Below are positions 18,448 to 28,135 of a stretch of DNA of 64,000 nucleotides, piece by piece. The stretch is from Methylobacterium sp. BTF04 (GTDB taxonomy: Bacteria > Pseudomonadota > Alphaproteobacteria > Rhizobiales > Beijerinckiaceae): contig NZ_JAAHTB010000003.1 of NCBI RefSeq assembly GCF_010692745.1, forward strand, positions 62,001 through 126,000, given 5' to 3'. Made by a program: the position numbers and the translations under genes. Numbering within the stretch: position 1 is the first letter of the stretch; every line of letters starts with the position of its first letter. A model generated the notes under the pieces. That model saw nothing but the letters and a program-made list of their open reading frames with translations, was not told where the DNA came from and ran no database searches.

Positions 18448-18493
18448 GACGATCGGCAAGTCGGACGATCGCCAGTAGGACGATCGGCAGGCG
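18448..18493. repeat. Three tandem copies of a 15-16-bp GACGATCGGCA unit
   Basis: Imperfect units starting at 18448, 18464 and 18479, each beginning GACGATCG, in the 248-bp gap between the NtrC-type regulator and the L,D-transpeptidase, about 50-95 bp upstream of the latter. Could be an operator array or simply slippage. Confidence 0.55.
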
Positions 18494-18649
18494 GACAATG
18501 ATGTGCAACGGCACACATTTCGTGGAATCGTCGGTTTTCGCCGGTGCCGAAGCGCTGACGCTTCGTTCTTATCGTCCCATCGTCGCCGCGTCAGCCATTG
18601 GCGACCGACGCGACGGGGCCGCGTCAGGCGGAAGGGTGCCGACAGGGGA

Positions 18650-20143
<1,494 letters not shown>

Positions 20144-20437
20144 GGGCAGCGCCTCGATTGCGGGTGTCGGGAGCCGGGTGCGGACCCGAGGCATCGCTCG
20201 GGTGCCGGTCGCCGACTGTTTCGTTTCGAACCGCAGGGTGGGGCAAGACCGTAAAGCTGCGCTTAACGACGATCCGATCTTTTTGGCGCCGCCGGATCGG
20301 ACCGCCCTCTCGCCTTCGCGGAGCCGTTGCGCACAGGCTCGCGACGGGCCGGCGGCAACATGCCGGTTGATCGTGACGCCCGATGCTCGATATCAGCGCG
20401 CACGGCACTGCGCGTGCCGCACGGGGAACCAGACGTC

Positions 20438-22312
20438 ATGCCGAGCCGAGCCGCCGCGAGCGCCACCCTCATGGGCACCGTCAGGATCGCGGACGGGAGC
20501 AGTGCGGCCCGTGCCGCCGCCCATGCGGCCGATCTCGGCGTCTTGCCCGAATGGGACCTGAGCGACCTGTATTCCGGGATCGATTCCGAAGAGTTCGCCC
20601 GCGATCTCGCCCAGGCCGAAGCGGTATGCCGCACCTTTTCGGAACGGCATGCCGGCCGGCTCGCGGAGCTGGTAGCAGGACCGGACGCCTCGGCGCGCCT
20701 CGCCGAGGCCGTGACGGAGTATGAAGGCATCGAGGATCTGCTCGGGCGCCTGATGTCGTTCGCCGGCCTGGTCTATTCCGGCGACACCACCGACGAGCTG
20801 CGCGAAAAGTTCTACGGCGATACGCAAGAGCGCCTCACCGCCGCGTCGAGCCACCTGCTGTTCTTCGCGTTGGAGCTCAACCGCATCCCGGATGCGGCGA
20901 TGGATGCGGCGATGGCCGACGGGCCGCTCGCCCATTACGCGCCCTGGATCGCGGATCTGCGTCGCGAAAAGCCGTTCCAGCTCGACGACCGCACCGAAAA
21001 ACTCTTCCTCGAGAAATCCGTCACCGGGCGCTCGGCCTGGAACCGGCTGTTCGACGGGACCATCGCCGCCCTGCGGTTTCCCGTGCAGGGCGAACAGCTG
21101 ACGCTGGAGCCGACCCTCAACCGGCTGCAGGATCCGGATGGCGCCGTGCGCAAGGAGGCGGCCGGCGCGCTCGGCGAGGTGTTTCGCGCCAACCTGCGGA
21201 CCTTCACGCTGATCACCAACACGCTGGCCAAGGACAAGGAGATCAACGACCGCTGGCGCGGCTTCGCGGACGTGGCGGATTCACGCCACCTGTCGAACCG
21301 CGTCGAGCCGGAGGTGGTGGCGGCGATGGTCGAGGCCGTGCAGGCGGCCTATCCGCGCCTGTCGCACCGCTACTATCGGCTCAAGGCGAAGTGGTTCGGG
21401 GTCGAGGCGCTGCCGTACTGGGATCGCAACGCGCCGCTGCCGAAGGTCGATCAGCGCACCATCCCATGGGCGGAGGCGCGCGACACGGTGCTGGATGCCT
21501 ATGGGGCGTTCTCGCCGCGCATGGCCGACATCGCCAAGACCTTCTTCGACCGAAACTGGATCGACGCCCCGACGCGGCCCGGCAAGGCCCCGGGGGCCTT
21601 CGCGCATCCCACCGTTCCCTCGGCGCATCCCTACGTGCTGGTCAACTACCAGGGTAAGCCGCGCGACGTGATGACCCTCGCGCACGAACTCGGCCACGGG
21701 GTGCACCAGGTGCTGGCCGGTCCCAACGGGGCACTGATGGCGCCGACGCCGCTGACCCTGGCCGAGACCGCCAGCGTGTTCGGCGAAATGCTGACCTTCC
21801 GCCGGCTGCTGGCGGCCACCACCAACACGACCCAGCGGCGGGCAATGCTCGCGGCCAAGGTCGAGGACATGATCAACACGGTGGTGCGCCAGATCGCGTT
21901 CTACGCCTTCGAGCGCAAGGTCCACCTCGCCCGCGCGCAGGGGGAACTCACCGCCGAGCAGATCAACGCCTTGTGGATGTCGGTGCAGAGCGAGAGCCTC
22001 GGACCGGCCATCGCCCTCGATGCGGGTTACGAGCCGTTCTGGGCCTACATTCCGCACTTCATCCATTCGCCGTTCTACGTCTACGCCTATGCGTTCGGCG
22101 ATTGCCTCGTGAACTCGCTCTACGGCGTCTATGCCAAAGCGGAGGGCGGTTTCGTGGAGCGCTACTTCGCCCTGCTCTCGGCCGGCGGCGCCAAGCCCTA
22201 CGGCGAACTCCTCGCCCCCTTCGGCCTCGATGCCCGCGACCCGGCCTTCTGGCAGATCGGCCTGACCATGATCGAGGGGATGATCGTCGAATTGGAGACG
22301 ATGGAAGCCTGA
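20438..22312 (+). CDS. pepF: M3 family oligoendopeptidase (PepF)
   Basis: Encodes 624 residues. A cytoplasmic zinc metallopeptidase degrading short peptides. The zinc motif HELGHG is at residues 416-421 in MTLAHELGHGVHQ, and the second ligand region LAETASVFGEMLTF follows about 25 residues later. The N-terminal LPEWDLSDLYSGIDS is typical of the family, and the length agrees. The start at MPSRAAASATLMGTV was chosen because upstream in-frame codons lie in a region without family similarity. The gene diverges from the NtrC-type regulator and precedes a toxin-antitoxin pair. Confidence 0.93.
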   Translation: MPSRAAASATLMGTVRIADGSSAARAAAHAADLGVLPEWDLSDLYSGIDSEEFARDLAQAEAVCRTFSERHAGRLAELVAGPDASARLAEAVTEYEGIEDLLGRLMSFAGLVYSGDTTDELREKFYGDTQERLTAASSHLLFFALELNRIPDAAMDAAMADGPLAHYAPWIADLRREKPFQLDDRTEKLFLEKSVTGRSAWNRLFDGTIAALRFPVQGEQLTLEPTLNRLQDPDGAVRKEAAGALGEVFRANLRTFTLITNTLAKDKEINDRWRGFADVADSRHLSNRVEPEVVAAMVEAVQAAYPRLSHRYYRLKAKWFGVEALPYWDRNAPLPKVDQRTIPWAEARDTVLDAYGAFSPRMADIAKTFFDRNWIDAPTRPGKAPGAFAHPTVPSAHPYVLVNYQGKPRDVMTLAHELGHGVHQVLAGPNGALMAPTPLTLAETASVFGEMLTFRRLLAATTNTTQRRAMLAAKVEDMINTVVRQIAFYAFERKVHLARAQGELTAEQINALWMSVQSESLGPAIALDAGYEPFWAYIPHFIHSPFYVYAYAFGDCLVNSLYGVYAKAEGGFVERYFALLSAGGAKPYGELLAPFGLDARDPAFWQIGLTMIEGMIVELETMEA

Positions 22313-22328
22313 AAGCCGCTTGGTGAAC

Positions 22329-22367
22329 CCTGCCTTTCGTTGTACATTCCGTATAACGAAAGGCAGG
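22329..22367. promoter_or_regulatory. Perfect 13-bp inverted repeat before the antitoxin gene (operator candidate)
   Basis: CCTGCCTTTCGTT (22329-22341) and AACGAAAGGCAGG (22355-22367) are exact inverted copies separated by 13 bases that include GTATAACG, a possible -10 (TATAAC at 22352-22357). The right arm ends five bases before the antitoxin ATG and contains its ribosome-binding site. This is the expected place and shape for an autoregulatory operator of an AbrB-type antitoxin. It might also act as terminator of pepF, but there is no T-run. Confidence 0.7.
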
Positions 22368-22372
22368 ACGTC

Positions 22373-22597
22373 ATGAAGCTCGAAGTCAAGAAGATCGGCA
22401 ATTCCACCGGGCTGATCCTGCCCAAGGAACTCCTGGGCAAGCTCAACCTCGCGCAGGGCGACTGGTTGTCGGTGACGGATGGCGGTGACGGCTCCGTGCG
22501 GTTGTCGCCCCTCGACCCGACCTTCGAGAAAGGTATGGAAATCGCCGAGAAGGCGATGAAGACCTACCGCAACGCCCTGTCCGAATTGTCAAAATGA
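22373..22597 (+). CDS. AbrB/MazE-type antitoxin
   Basis: Encodes 74 residues: MKLEVKKIGNSTGLILPKELLGKLNLAQGDWLSV is the swapped-hairpin AbrB/MazE DNA-binding domain, and FEKGMEIAEKAMKTYRNALSELSK is a C-terminal helix that would bind the toxin. The start is set by the domain; a frame extends upstream only through the inverted repeat. The stop overlaps the toxin start (ATGA, 4 bp), the hallmark of a coupled type II pair. It is expected to repress its own promoter through the 13-bp inverted repeat and to neutralise the Doc-type toxin. Confidence 0.9.
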   Translation: MKLEVKKIGNSTGLILPKELLGKLNLAQGDWLSVTDGGDGSVRLSPLDPTFEKGMEIAEKAMKTYRNALSELSK

Positions 22598-22980
22598 GCA
22601 CGTTAGTCTGGCTGACGAGCGATCTCGTCCAGGCCATCCACGCACGTCAGCTCAAGCTGTTCGGTGGTCCCAGCGGCCTGCGCGACGAAGGGGCTCTCGA
22701 ATCGGCGCTCGGCCGGCCGGTGAACCGAGCCGCCTATGGTGAGGCCGATCTGGCCGAACTCGCGGCGGCTTACGCCTTTGGGATCGCCAAGAATCATCCA
22801 TTCATCGATGGCAACAAGCGTGCGGCCCTGCTCTCGGTCGTGGTTTTCCTCGGCCTCAACGGAATCGACTTCGTCGCCGACGAGGCCGAGGCGGTGGTCA
22901 TGATCCGTGGGCTGGCCGCCGGTGAGGTGGCCGAGGACGGTCTCGCCCGGTGGATCCGAGACAATTGGCCGGCCGCCTGA
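22594..22980 (+). CDS. doc: Doc-type (Fic fold) toxin
   Basis: Encodes 128 residues. The Fic/Doc motif HPFIDGNKR (68-76) is complete, matching HxFx(D/N)(A/G)NK(R/K); P1 Doc phosphorylates elongation factor Tu with the Fic motif used in reverse. Upstream GGPSGLRDEGALESALGRPVNRAAYGEADLAELAAAYAFGIAKN is the usual Doc N-terminal pattern. The length is right for Doc (about 125) and too short for an AMP-transferring Fic protein. The gene overlaps its AbrB-type antitoxin by four bases. All active-site residues are present, so it appears functional. Confidence 0.92.
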   Translation: MSTLVWLTSDLVQAIHARQLKLFGGPSGLRDEGALESALGRPVNRAAYGEADLAELAAAYAFGIAKNHPFIDGNKRAALLSVVVFLGLNGIDFVADEAEAVVMIRGLAAGEVAEDGLARWIRDNWPAA

Positions 22981-23092
22981 AGCCCCATCCGCGCCGCAAC
23001 GGCGCAGCGCCCTGGCAGGGGCCGCCGGCGGGCTTATCTCATCAAGGCATTCGCGTTGCCGGATGCGTCCTCGCCGAGATCTGAAGAACCCG

Positions 23093-24457
23093 ATGGCCGA
23101 TCACGACAGCGAAGCCAACCGCTTCTCCGCGCGCGCCAGCCGCTACGCCCGCGTCGGCGCCAATGTCGGCGGCGTCGCCGCACGCATGGCCGGAGCCCGG
23201 CTGTTCGGCGGCAAGGAGGCACCGACCAACGCGGCGGCGCTCGCCCAGGCGCTCGGCGGCCTCAAGGGGCCGATCATGAAGGTGGCGCAGCTGCTCGCCA
23301 CCGTGCCGGACCTGCTGCCGCCGGAATACGCCACCGAGTTGCAGAAACTGCAAGCCGACGCGCCGCCCATGGGCGCGGCCTTCGTCAAGCGCCGGATGAT
23401 GGCCGAACTCGGACCCGACTGGCAGGCCCGCTTCAAGGCGTTCGACCTCAAGCCGGCCGCCGCCGCCTCCCTCGGCCAGGTCCATCGGGCGACCGGCCTC
23501 GACGGCACGGCTTTGGCCTGCAAGCTTCAGTATCCCGACATGCAATCGGCGGTGGAGGCCGATCTCAAGCAACTGGAGGTCGCCTTCGCCCTGCACCGCC
23601 GGTTGTCGTCCTGGCTCGACACCCGGGAGATCGCCAAGGAGATCGGCGCCCGCGTCCGCGAGGAGCTCGATTACGCGCGGGAGGCCAAGCACGGGGTGCT
23701 GTACGGCAACGTGCTTCGCGATGTCGACGAGGTCCGGGTTCCGGCGATCCACCACGATCTCTCGACGAAGCGCCTGCTGACCCTCGGCTGGCTCGAAGGC
23801 GAGCGCATCCTGAACTTTTCGCAATCACCGATCGAGATCCGCAATCGCCTGGCGAAGGCGATGTTCAAAGCGTGGTGGCACCCGTTCAGCCGCGCCGCGG
23901 TGATCCATGGCGATCCGCATCTGGGCAACTACACCGTCTTTTCCGAGGGCGGAGAAGCGCAGGGCATCAACCTGCTCGATTACGGCTGCGTCCGCATCTT
24001 CCATCCGCGATTCGTCGGCGGCGTCGTCGATCTCTATCGCGGACTCCTGGAAGGGGACGAGGCCCGCATCGTCCACGCCTACGAGGTCTGGGGGTTCAAG
24101 AACCTCAACAAGGATCTCATCGAGATCCTCAACATCTGGGCGCGCTTCATCTATGGGCCGATCCTGGAGGATCGCACCCGCACCGTCGCGGACGGCGTGA
24201 AGCCGGGCGAATACGGACGCCGCCAGGCCTTCGAGGTGCACCAGGCCCTGAAGGCGCGGGGACCCGTGACGGTACCACAAGAATTCGTGTTCATGGACCG
24301 CGCCGCCGTCGGCCTCGGCGCGGTGTTCCTGCACCTGCGCTCGGAGCTGAATTATCATCGGCTCTTCGAGGCCGAGATCGAGCGCTTCTCCCTCGACGAT
24401 CTCCAGGCGCGTCAGGGCGCAGCGCTGACCGCCGCGGGGCTCCCGCTGCCGACATGA
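23093..24457 (+). CDS. ABC1/UbiB-family atypical kinase
   Basis: Encodes 454 residues. ABC1 (AarF/UbiB/COQ8) proteins are atypical ATPases linked to ubiquinone biosynthesis and membrane lipid handling. Visible are the KxGQ-like element GGLKGPIMKVAQLLATVPDLLPPEY, the Ala-rich loop AAAASLGQVHRA replacing a glycine loop, the lysine in ALACKLQYPDM, and the catalytic and metal motifs VIHGDPHLGNY and LLDYGCVRIF. There is no C-terminal transmembrane pair, so it resembles the soluble bacterial paralogues rather than UbiB proper. The start at MADHDSEANRF was chosen over an ATG ten codons upstream. Confidence 0.88.
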   Translation: MADHDSEANRFSARASRYARVGANVGGVAARMAGARLFGGKEAPTNAAALAQALGGLKGPIMKVAQLLATVPDLLPPEYATELQKLQADAPPMGAAFVKRRMMAELGPDWQARFKAFDLKPAAAASLGQVHRATGLDGTALACKLQYPDMQSAVEADLKQLEVAFALHRRLSSWLDTREIAKEIGARVREELDYAREAKHGVLYGNVLRDVDEVRVPAIHHDLSTKRLLTLGWLEGERILNFSQSPIEIRNRLAKAMFKAWWHPFSRAAVIHGDPHLGNYTVFSEGGEAQGINLLDYGCVRIFHPRFVGGVVDLYRGLLEGDEARIVHAYEVWGFKNLNKDLIEILNIWARFIYGPILEDRTRTVADGVKPGEYGRRQAFEVHQALKARGPVTVPQEFVFMDRAAVGLGAVFLHLRSELNYHRLFEAEIERFSLDDLQARQGAALTAAGLPLPT

Positions 24458-24581
24458 CGCCGACGTGACAAAAACCGGTTCGTGGCATTTCCGGGGCGCC
24501 CATGTCGATTGCGAGCGGCCAAGTCATGCGCTAAGCCCCCTTGGAACTAATCAAGACGACGTTCAAGGGGACGATCCCGAG

Positions 24582-24875
24582 ATGGCCGATACGAAGACCG
24601 TGTCCGGAATGCACTACAGCCCGGCGATGGATGAGAAGACCCACGAACAGACCTATCGCGGCTTCGTTCGTTTCGTCGAAATCGGCACCAGCGTCGTCAT
24701 CTGCTGGGTCCTCGCTTTGGCCATCGGCGGCGTCCACGAGGCTTGGCTGACCGCGATCTTCGCCGTGCTCCTGTCCGGTGTCGCCGGTGCGGTCGGCGCC
24801 CTCGCTCCGGCCGTGGCCTGGAAGGCGCCGGCTGCGGTCGCAGTCTTGCTTGTCCTCTACCTCTTCTTCGCGTGA
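24582..24875 (+). CDS. aa3-type cytochrome c oxidase subunit IV
   Basis: Encodes 97 residues: a polar N-terminus (MADTKTVSGMHYSPAMDEKTHEQTYRGFVRF) with the family pattern MD...HEQTYRGFVRFV, then hydrophobic helices (VEIGTSVVICWVLALAIGG, WLTAIFAVLLSGVAGAVGALAP and AAVAVLLVLYLFF). This small subunit associates with the aa3 oxidase of alphaproteobacteria and is often found just upstream of pntAA, as here (95 bp). Function in the complex is poorly defined. A small hairpin, GCTGG...CCAGC near 24890-24904, lies between it and pntAA. Confidence 0.85.
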   Translation: MADTKTVSGMHYSPAMDEKTHEQTYRGFVRFVEIGTSVVICWVLALAIGGVHEAWLTAIFAVLLSGVAGAVGALAPAVAWKAPAAVAVLLVLYLFFA

Positions 24876-24970
24876 CGTAGCTGAGGACTGCTGGCATACC
24901 AGCGGCTGGGCTCTATATTCTTGCAGGGTTATGGTGACCCCGAAGGGTTGCCGAGGAGGACTTTCTGAAA

Positions 24971-26110
24971 ATGCGCATCGCTGTCCTGACAGAGTCTGAT
25001 CCCGCGGAGCCGCGGGTCGCGGCGGTGCCCGAAACGGTCAAGAAATTCATCGCCCTCGGGGCGGATGTGACCGTCCAGTCCGGTGCCGGCGTGAGCGCCG
25101 GCGTACCGGACGCCGATTATGAAGCGGCCGGTGCCACCGTCGCTTCCTCGGCCCAGGACGCGGCCAGCGATGCCGACCTCGTCCTCAAGGTCCGCCGCCC
25201 CAGCGCCGACGAGATCGCGCTGCTGAAGCGCGGCGCCACCGTGGTGGCGATCATGGACCCGTACGGCCACGAGGCCGAGCTGACGGCGATGGCCGAGGCC
25301 GGTCTCGACACCTTCTCCATGGAGTTGATGCCGCGCATCACCCGCGCCCAGGTGATGGACGTGCTCTCCTCGCAGGCCAACCTCGCCGGCTACCGCGCGG
25401 TGGTGGACGGCGCCTCCGAATACGGCCGCGCCATGCCGATGATGATGACCGCCGCCGGCACCGTGCCCGCCGCCCGCGTCTTCGTCATGGGTGTCGGCGT
25501 CGCCGGCCTCCAGGCCATCGCCACGGCGCGCCGCATGGGCGCCGTCGTCACCGCCACCGACGTCCGGCCCGCCACCAAGGAGCAGGTCGAATCGCTCGGT
25601 GCGAAGTTCGTCGCCGTCGAGGACGACGAGTTCAAGCAGGCCGAGACCTCCGGCGGCTACGCCAAGGAAATGTCGGCCGAGTACAAGAAGAAACAGGCCG
25701 ACCTCGTGGCGACCCACATCGCCAAGCAGGACATCGTCATCACCACGGCGCTGATCCCCGGCCGCCCCGCGCCGCAGCTGGTGTCGGAGGCCATGGTCGC
25801 GTCGATGAAGCCCGGCTCGGTCCTGATCGATCTGGCGGTGGAACGCGGCGGCAACGTCGAGGGCGCCAAGGCGGGTGAGATCGTCTCCACCGCCAACGGG
25901 GTCAAGATCGTCGGTCACCTCAACGTGCCCGGACGCCTCGCCGCCACGGCGTCGAACCTCTACGCGCGCAACCTCTACGCCTTCGTCGAGACCCTGATCG
26001 ACAAGGACGCCAAGACCCTGGCCGTCAAGTGGGACGACGAACTCGTCAAGGCGACCAACCTGACCCATGACGGTCAGGTCGTTCATCCCGCCTTCCAGCC
26101 CAAATCCTGA
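24971..26110 (+). CDS. pntAA: Proton-translocating NAD(P) transhydrogenase, subunit alpha part 1
   Basis: Encodes 379 residues, the NAD(H)-binding domain [51 protein letters not shown], the Rossmann loop [22 protein letters not shown] and [38 protein letters not shown] are diagnostic. The enzyme is split into three chains, as in Rhodospirillum rubrum and other alphaproteobacteria. It uses proton-motive force to make NADPH. The ribosome-binding site is GAGGA. Operon with pntAB (17-bp gap) and pntB (4-bp gap). Confidence 0.96.
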   Translation: MRIAVLTESDPAEPRVAAVPETVKKFIALGADVTVQSGAGVSAGVPDADYEAAGATVASSAQDAASDADLVLKVRRPSADEIALLKRGATVVAIMDPYGHEAELTAMAEAGLDTFSMELMPRITRAQVMDVLSSQANLAGYRAVVDGASEYGRAMPMMMTAAGTVPAARVFVMGVGVAGLQAIATARRMGAVVTATDVRPATKEQVESLGAKFVAVEDDEFKQAETSGGYAKEMSAEYKKKQADLVATHIAKQDIVITTALIPGRPAPQLVSEAMVASMKPGSVLIDLAVERGGNVEGAKAGEIVSTANGVKIVGHLNVPGRLAATASNLYARNLYAFVETLIDKDAKTLAVKWDDELVKATNLTHDGQVVHPAFQPKS

Positions 26111-26127
26111 TCCCGACGGAGGATACG

Positions 26128-26577
26128 ATGGCCACGCTTTCCCCCGATCAGGCTGCAGAGCAGGCGCGCGCTGCCGCTGCCGCTGCCCGAACCGCTGCCG
26201 ACATCGCACAGCAGCACGCGCTTCAGGCTCAGAAATACGCCGACGGTCTCGGTCACGGCATGTCCGCCGTGACCCACGGCGCCGTCGACCCCACGGTGTT
26301 CCAGCTCGCGATCTTCGTCCTGGCGATCCTGGTCGGCTATTATGTGGTCTGGTCGGTGACCCCGGCGCTCCACACCCCGCTGATGTCGGTGACCAACGCG
26401 ATCTCCTCGGTGATCATCGTCGGCGCGATTCTGGCGGCCGGCGTCCCCTACATCGAGCACGGCACCGGCTGGGCTCGGATCTTCGGCTTCCTCGGCATCG
26501 TTCTCGCCAGCGTGAACATCTTCGGCGGCTTCCTCGTCACCCAGCGCATGCTCGGCATGTACAAGAAGAAGGCCTGA
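26128..26577 (+). CDS. pntAB: Proton-translocating NAD(P) transhydrogenase, subunit alpha part 2
   Basis: Encodes 149 residues. After an Ala/Gln-rich N-terminal extension (about 50 residues, longer than in many homologues) come the membrane segments [38 protein letters not shown] and [31 protein letters not shown], the latter being the conserved end of the PntAB membrane domain. It contributes part of the proton channel. A GACGGAGGA ribosome-binding site precedes the ATG. Confidence 0.95.
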   Translation: MATLSPDQAAEQARAAAAAARTAADIAQQHALQAQKYADGLGHGMSAVTHGAVDPTVFQLAIFVLAILVGYYVVWSVTPALHTPLMSVTNAISSVIIVGAILAAGVPYIEHGTGWARIFGFLGIVLASVNIFGGFLVTQRMLGMYKKKA

Positions 26578-26581
26578 GACG

Positions 26582-27988
26582 ATGTCCCAGAACGTCTCAT
26601 CCCTTCTCTACATCGTCTCCGGCGTCCTGTTCATCATGGCGCTGCGGGGGCTCTCGCACCCGACCACGTCGCGCCAGGGTAACCTGTACGGCATGATCGG
26701 CATGGGCCTCGCGGTCCTGACCACCCTCGTAGGCCATCCGCCGACGGGCCTCGGCGCCTGGGTGATCGTCCTGCTCGGCCTCGCCATCGGCGGCGGTGCC
26801 GGCGCGGTGATCGCCAAGCGGGTGCCGATGACGGCGATGCCACAGCTCGTGGCCGCCTTCCACTCGCTCGTCGGCCTCGCCGCCGTCGCGGGTGCGGCCG
26901 GGACGCTCTACGCCCCGCAGGCGGTCGGCATCCTCGAGAACGGCCACATCCACAAGGAGTCGCTGTTCGAGATGGCGCTCGGTGTCGCCATCGGCGCGAT
27001 CACCTTCACCGGCTCGGTCATCGCCTTCGCCAAGCTCGACGGGCGCATGTCCGGCAAGCCGATCATGCTGCCGCAGCGCCACGCCATCAACATCGCCCTC
27101 GCCATCGCTCTGGTCGGCCTGATCGCGGTGTTCATCGGCACCGAGAGCAAGCTGGTCTTCTGGCTCATCGTGCTGCTGTCGTTCGCCCTCGGCGGGCTTC
27201 TCATCATCCCGATCGGCGGCGCCGACATGCCCGTCGTCGTGTCGATGCTGAACTCCTATTCGGGTTGGGCAGCGGCCGGCATCGGCTTCACGCTGGGCAA
27301 CCTCGCGCTGATCATCACCGGCGCCCTGGTGGGCTCCTCCGGTGCGATCCTGTCCTACATCATGTGCAAGGCGATGAACCGATCGTTCATATCGGTGATC
27401 CTCGGCGGCTTCGGTGGCGATACCGCGGCGGCGGCCGGTGGCGGCTCGGTGGAGACCCGTCCGGTCAAGCAGGGCTCGGCGGACGACGCGGCCTACATCA
27501 TGAAGAACGCCGAGCGCGTGATCATCGTGCCGGGCTACGGCATGGCGGTGGCCCAGGCCCAGCACGCGCTGCGCGAAATGGTGGACATGCTCAAGAAGGA
27601 GGGCGTCGACGTGAAGTACGCCATCCACCCCGTCGCCGGCCGCATGCCCGGGCACATGAACGTGCTCCTGGCCGAAGCCAACGTACCCTACGACGAGGTC
27701 TTCGAGCTCGAGGACATCAACGGCGAGTTCCCGCAGGCCGACGTGGCCTTCGTGATCGGTGCCAACGACGTCACCAACCCCGCCGCCAAGACCGACAAGG
27801 CCTCGCCGATCTACGGCATGCCGATCCTGGACGTCGAGAAGGCCAAGACCGTGCTGTTCATCAAGCGCGGTATGGGCTCGGGCTACGCCGGCGTCGAGAA
27901 CGAGGTGTTCTTCCGCGACAACACGATGATGCTGTTCGGCGACGCCAAGAAGGTGGTCGACAGCATCGTGAAGAACCTCGGACACTGA
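26582..27988 (+). CDS. pntB: Proton-translocating NAD(P) transhydrogenase, subunit beta
   Basis: Encodes 468 residues. Multiple transmembrane helices (residues ~1-270), with MPQLVAAFHSLVGLAA containing the conserved channel histidine and GGADMPVVVSMLNSYSGWAAAGIGF, are followed by the NADP-binding domain III: VIIVPGYGMAVAQAQHALREM, KYAIHPVAGRMPGHMNVLLAEANVPYDEV, VAFVIGANDVTNPAAKTD and FIKRGMGSGYAGVENEVFF. Complete. The operon ends with a strong hairpin at 28056-28089. Confidence 0.96.
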   Translation: MSQNVSSLLYIVSGVLFIMALRGLSHPTTSRQGNLYGMIGMGLAVLTTLVGHPPTGLGAWVIVLLGLAIGGGAGAVIAKRVPMTAMPQLVAAFHSLVGLAAVAGAAGTLYAPQAVGILENGHIHKESLFEMALGVAIGAITFTGSVIAFAKLDGRMSGKPIMLPQRHAINIALAIALVGLIAVFIGTESKLVFWLIVLLSFALGGLLIIPIGGADMPVVVSMLNSYSGWAAAGIGFTLGNLALIITGALVGSSGAILSYIMCKAMNRSFISVILGGFGGDTAAAAGGGSVETRPVKQGSADDAAYIMKNAERVIIVPGYGMAVAQAQHALREMVDMLKKEGVDVKYAIHPVAGRMPGHMNVLLAEANVPYDEVFELEDINGEFPQADVAFVIGANDVTNPAAKTDKASPIYGMPILDVEKAKTVLFIKRGMGSGYAGVENEVFFRDNTMMLFGDAKKVVDSIVKNLGH

Positions 27989-28055
27989 ATCGACGGCTTG
28001 GGTCGGTGCCGGTTCTCTGCCGACACCGATCTCGGGACGCGAGTCATTCGGACGA

Positions 28056-28089
28056 AGAAGGGGTCGGCATACCAATGCCGACCCCTTCT
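28056..28089 (+). terminator. Strong intrinsic terminator of the pnt operon
   Basis: Arms 28056-28070 and 28075-28089 pair perfectly over 15 bp (AGAAGGGGTCGGCAT and its complement) around the tetraloop ACCA, followed by CCGTTTT. It lies 67 bp after pntB. Confidence 0.9.
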
Positions 28090-28135
28090 CCGTTTTCGGA
28101 TCACATCGGGCTTCCGGTGGGATAGACTGAGCGTC

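Noticed and set aside
21281..22066. Minus-strand frame opposite pepF
   Set aside because: Antisense shadow without motifs; pepF is intact.
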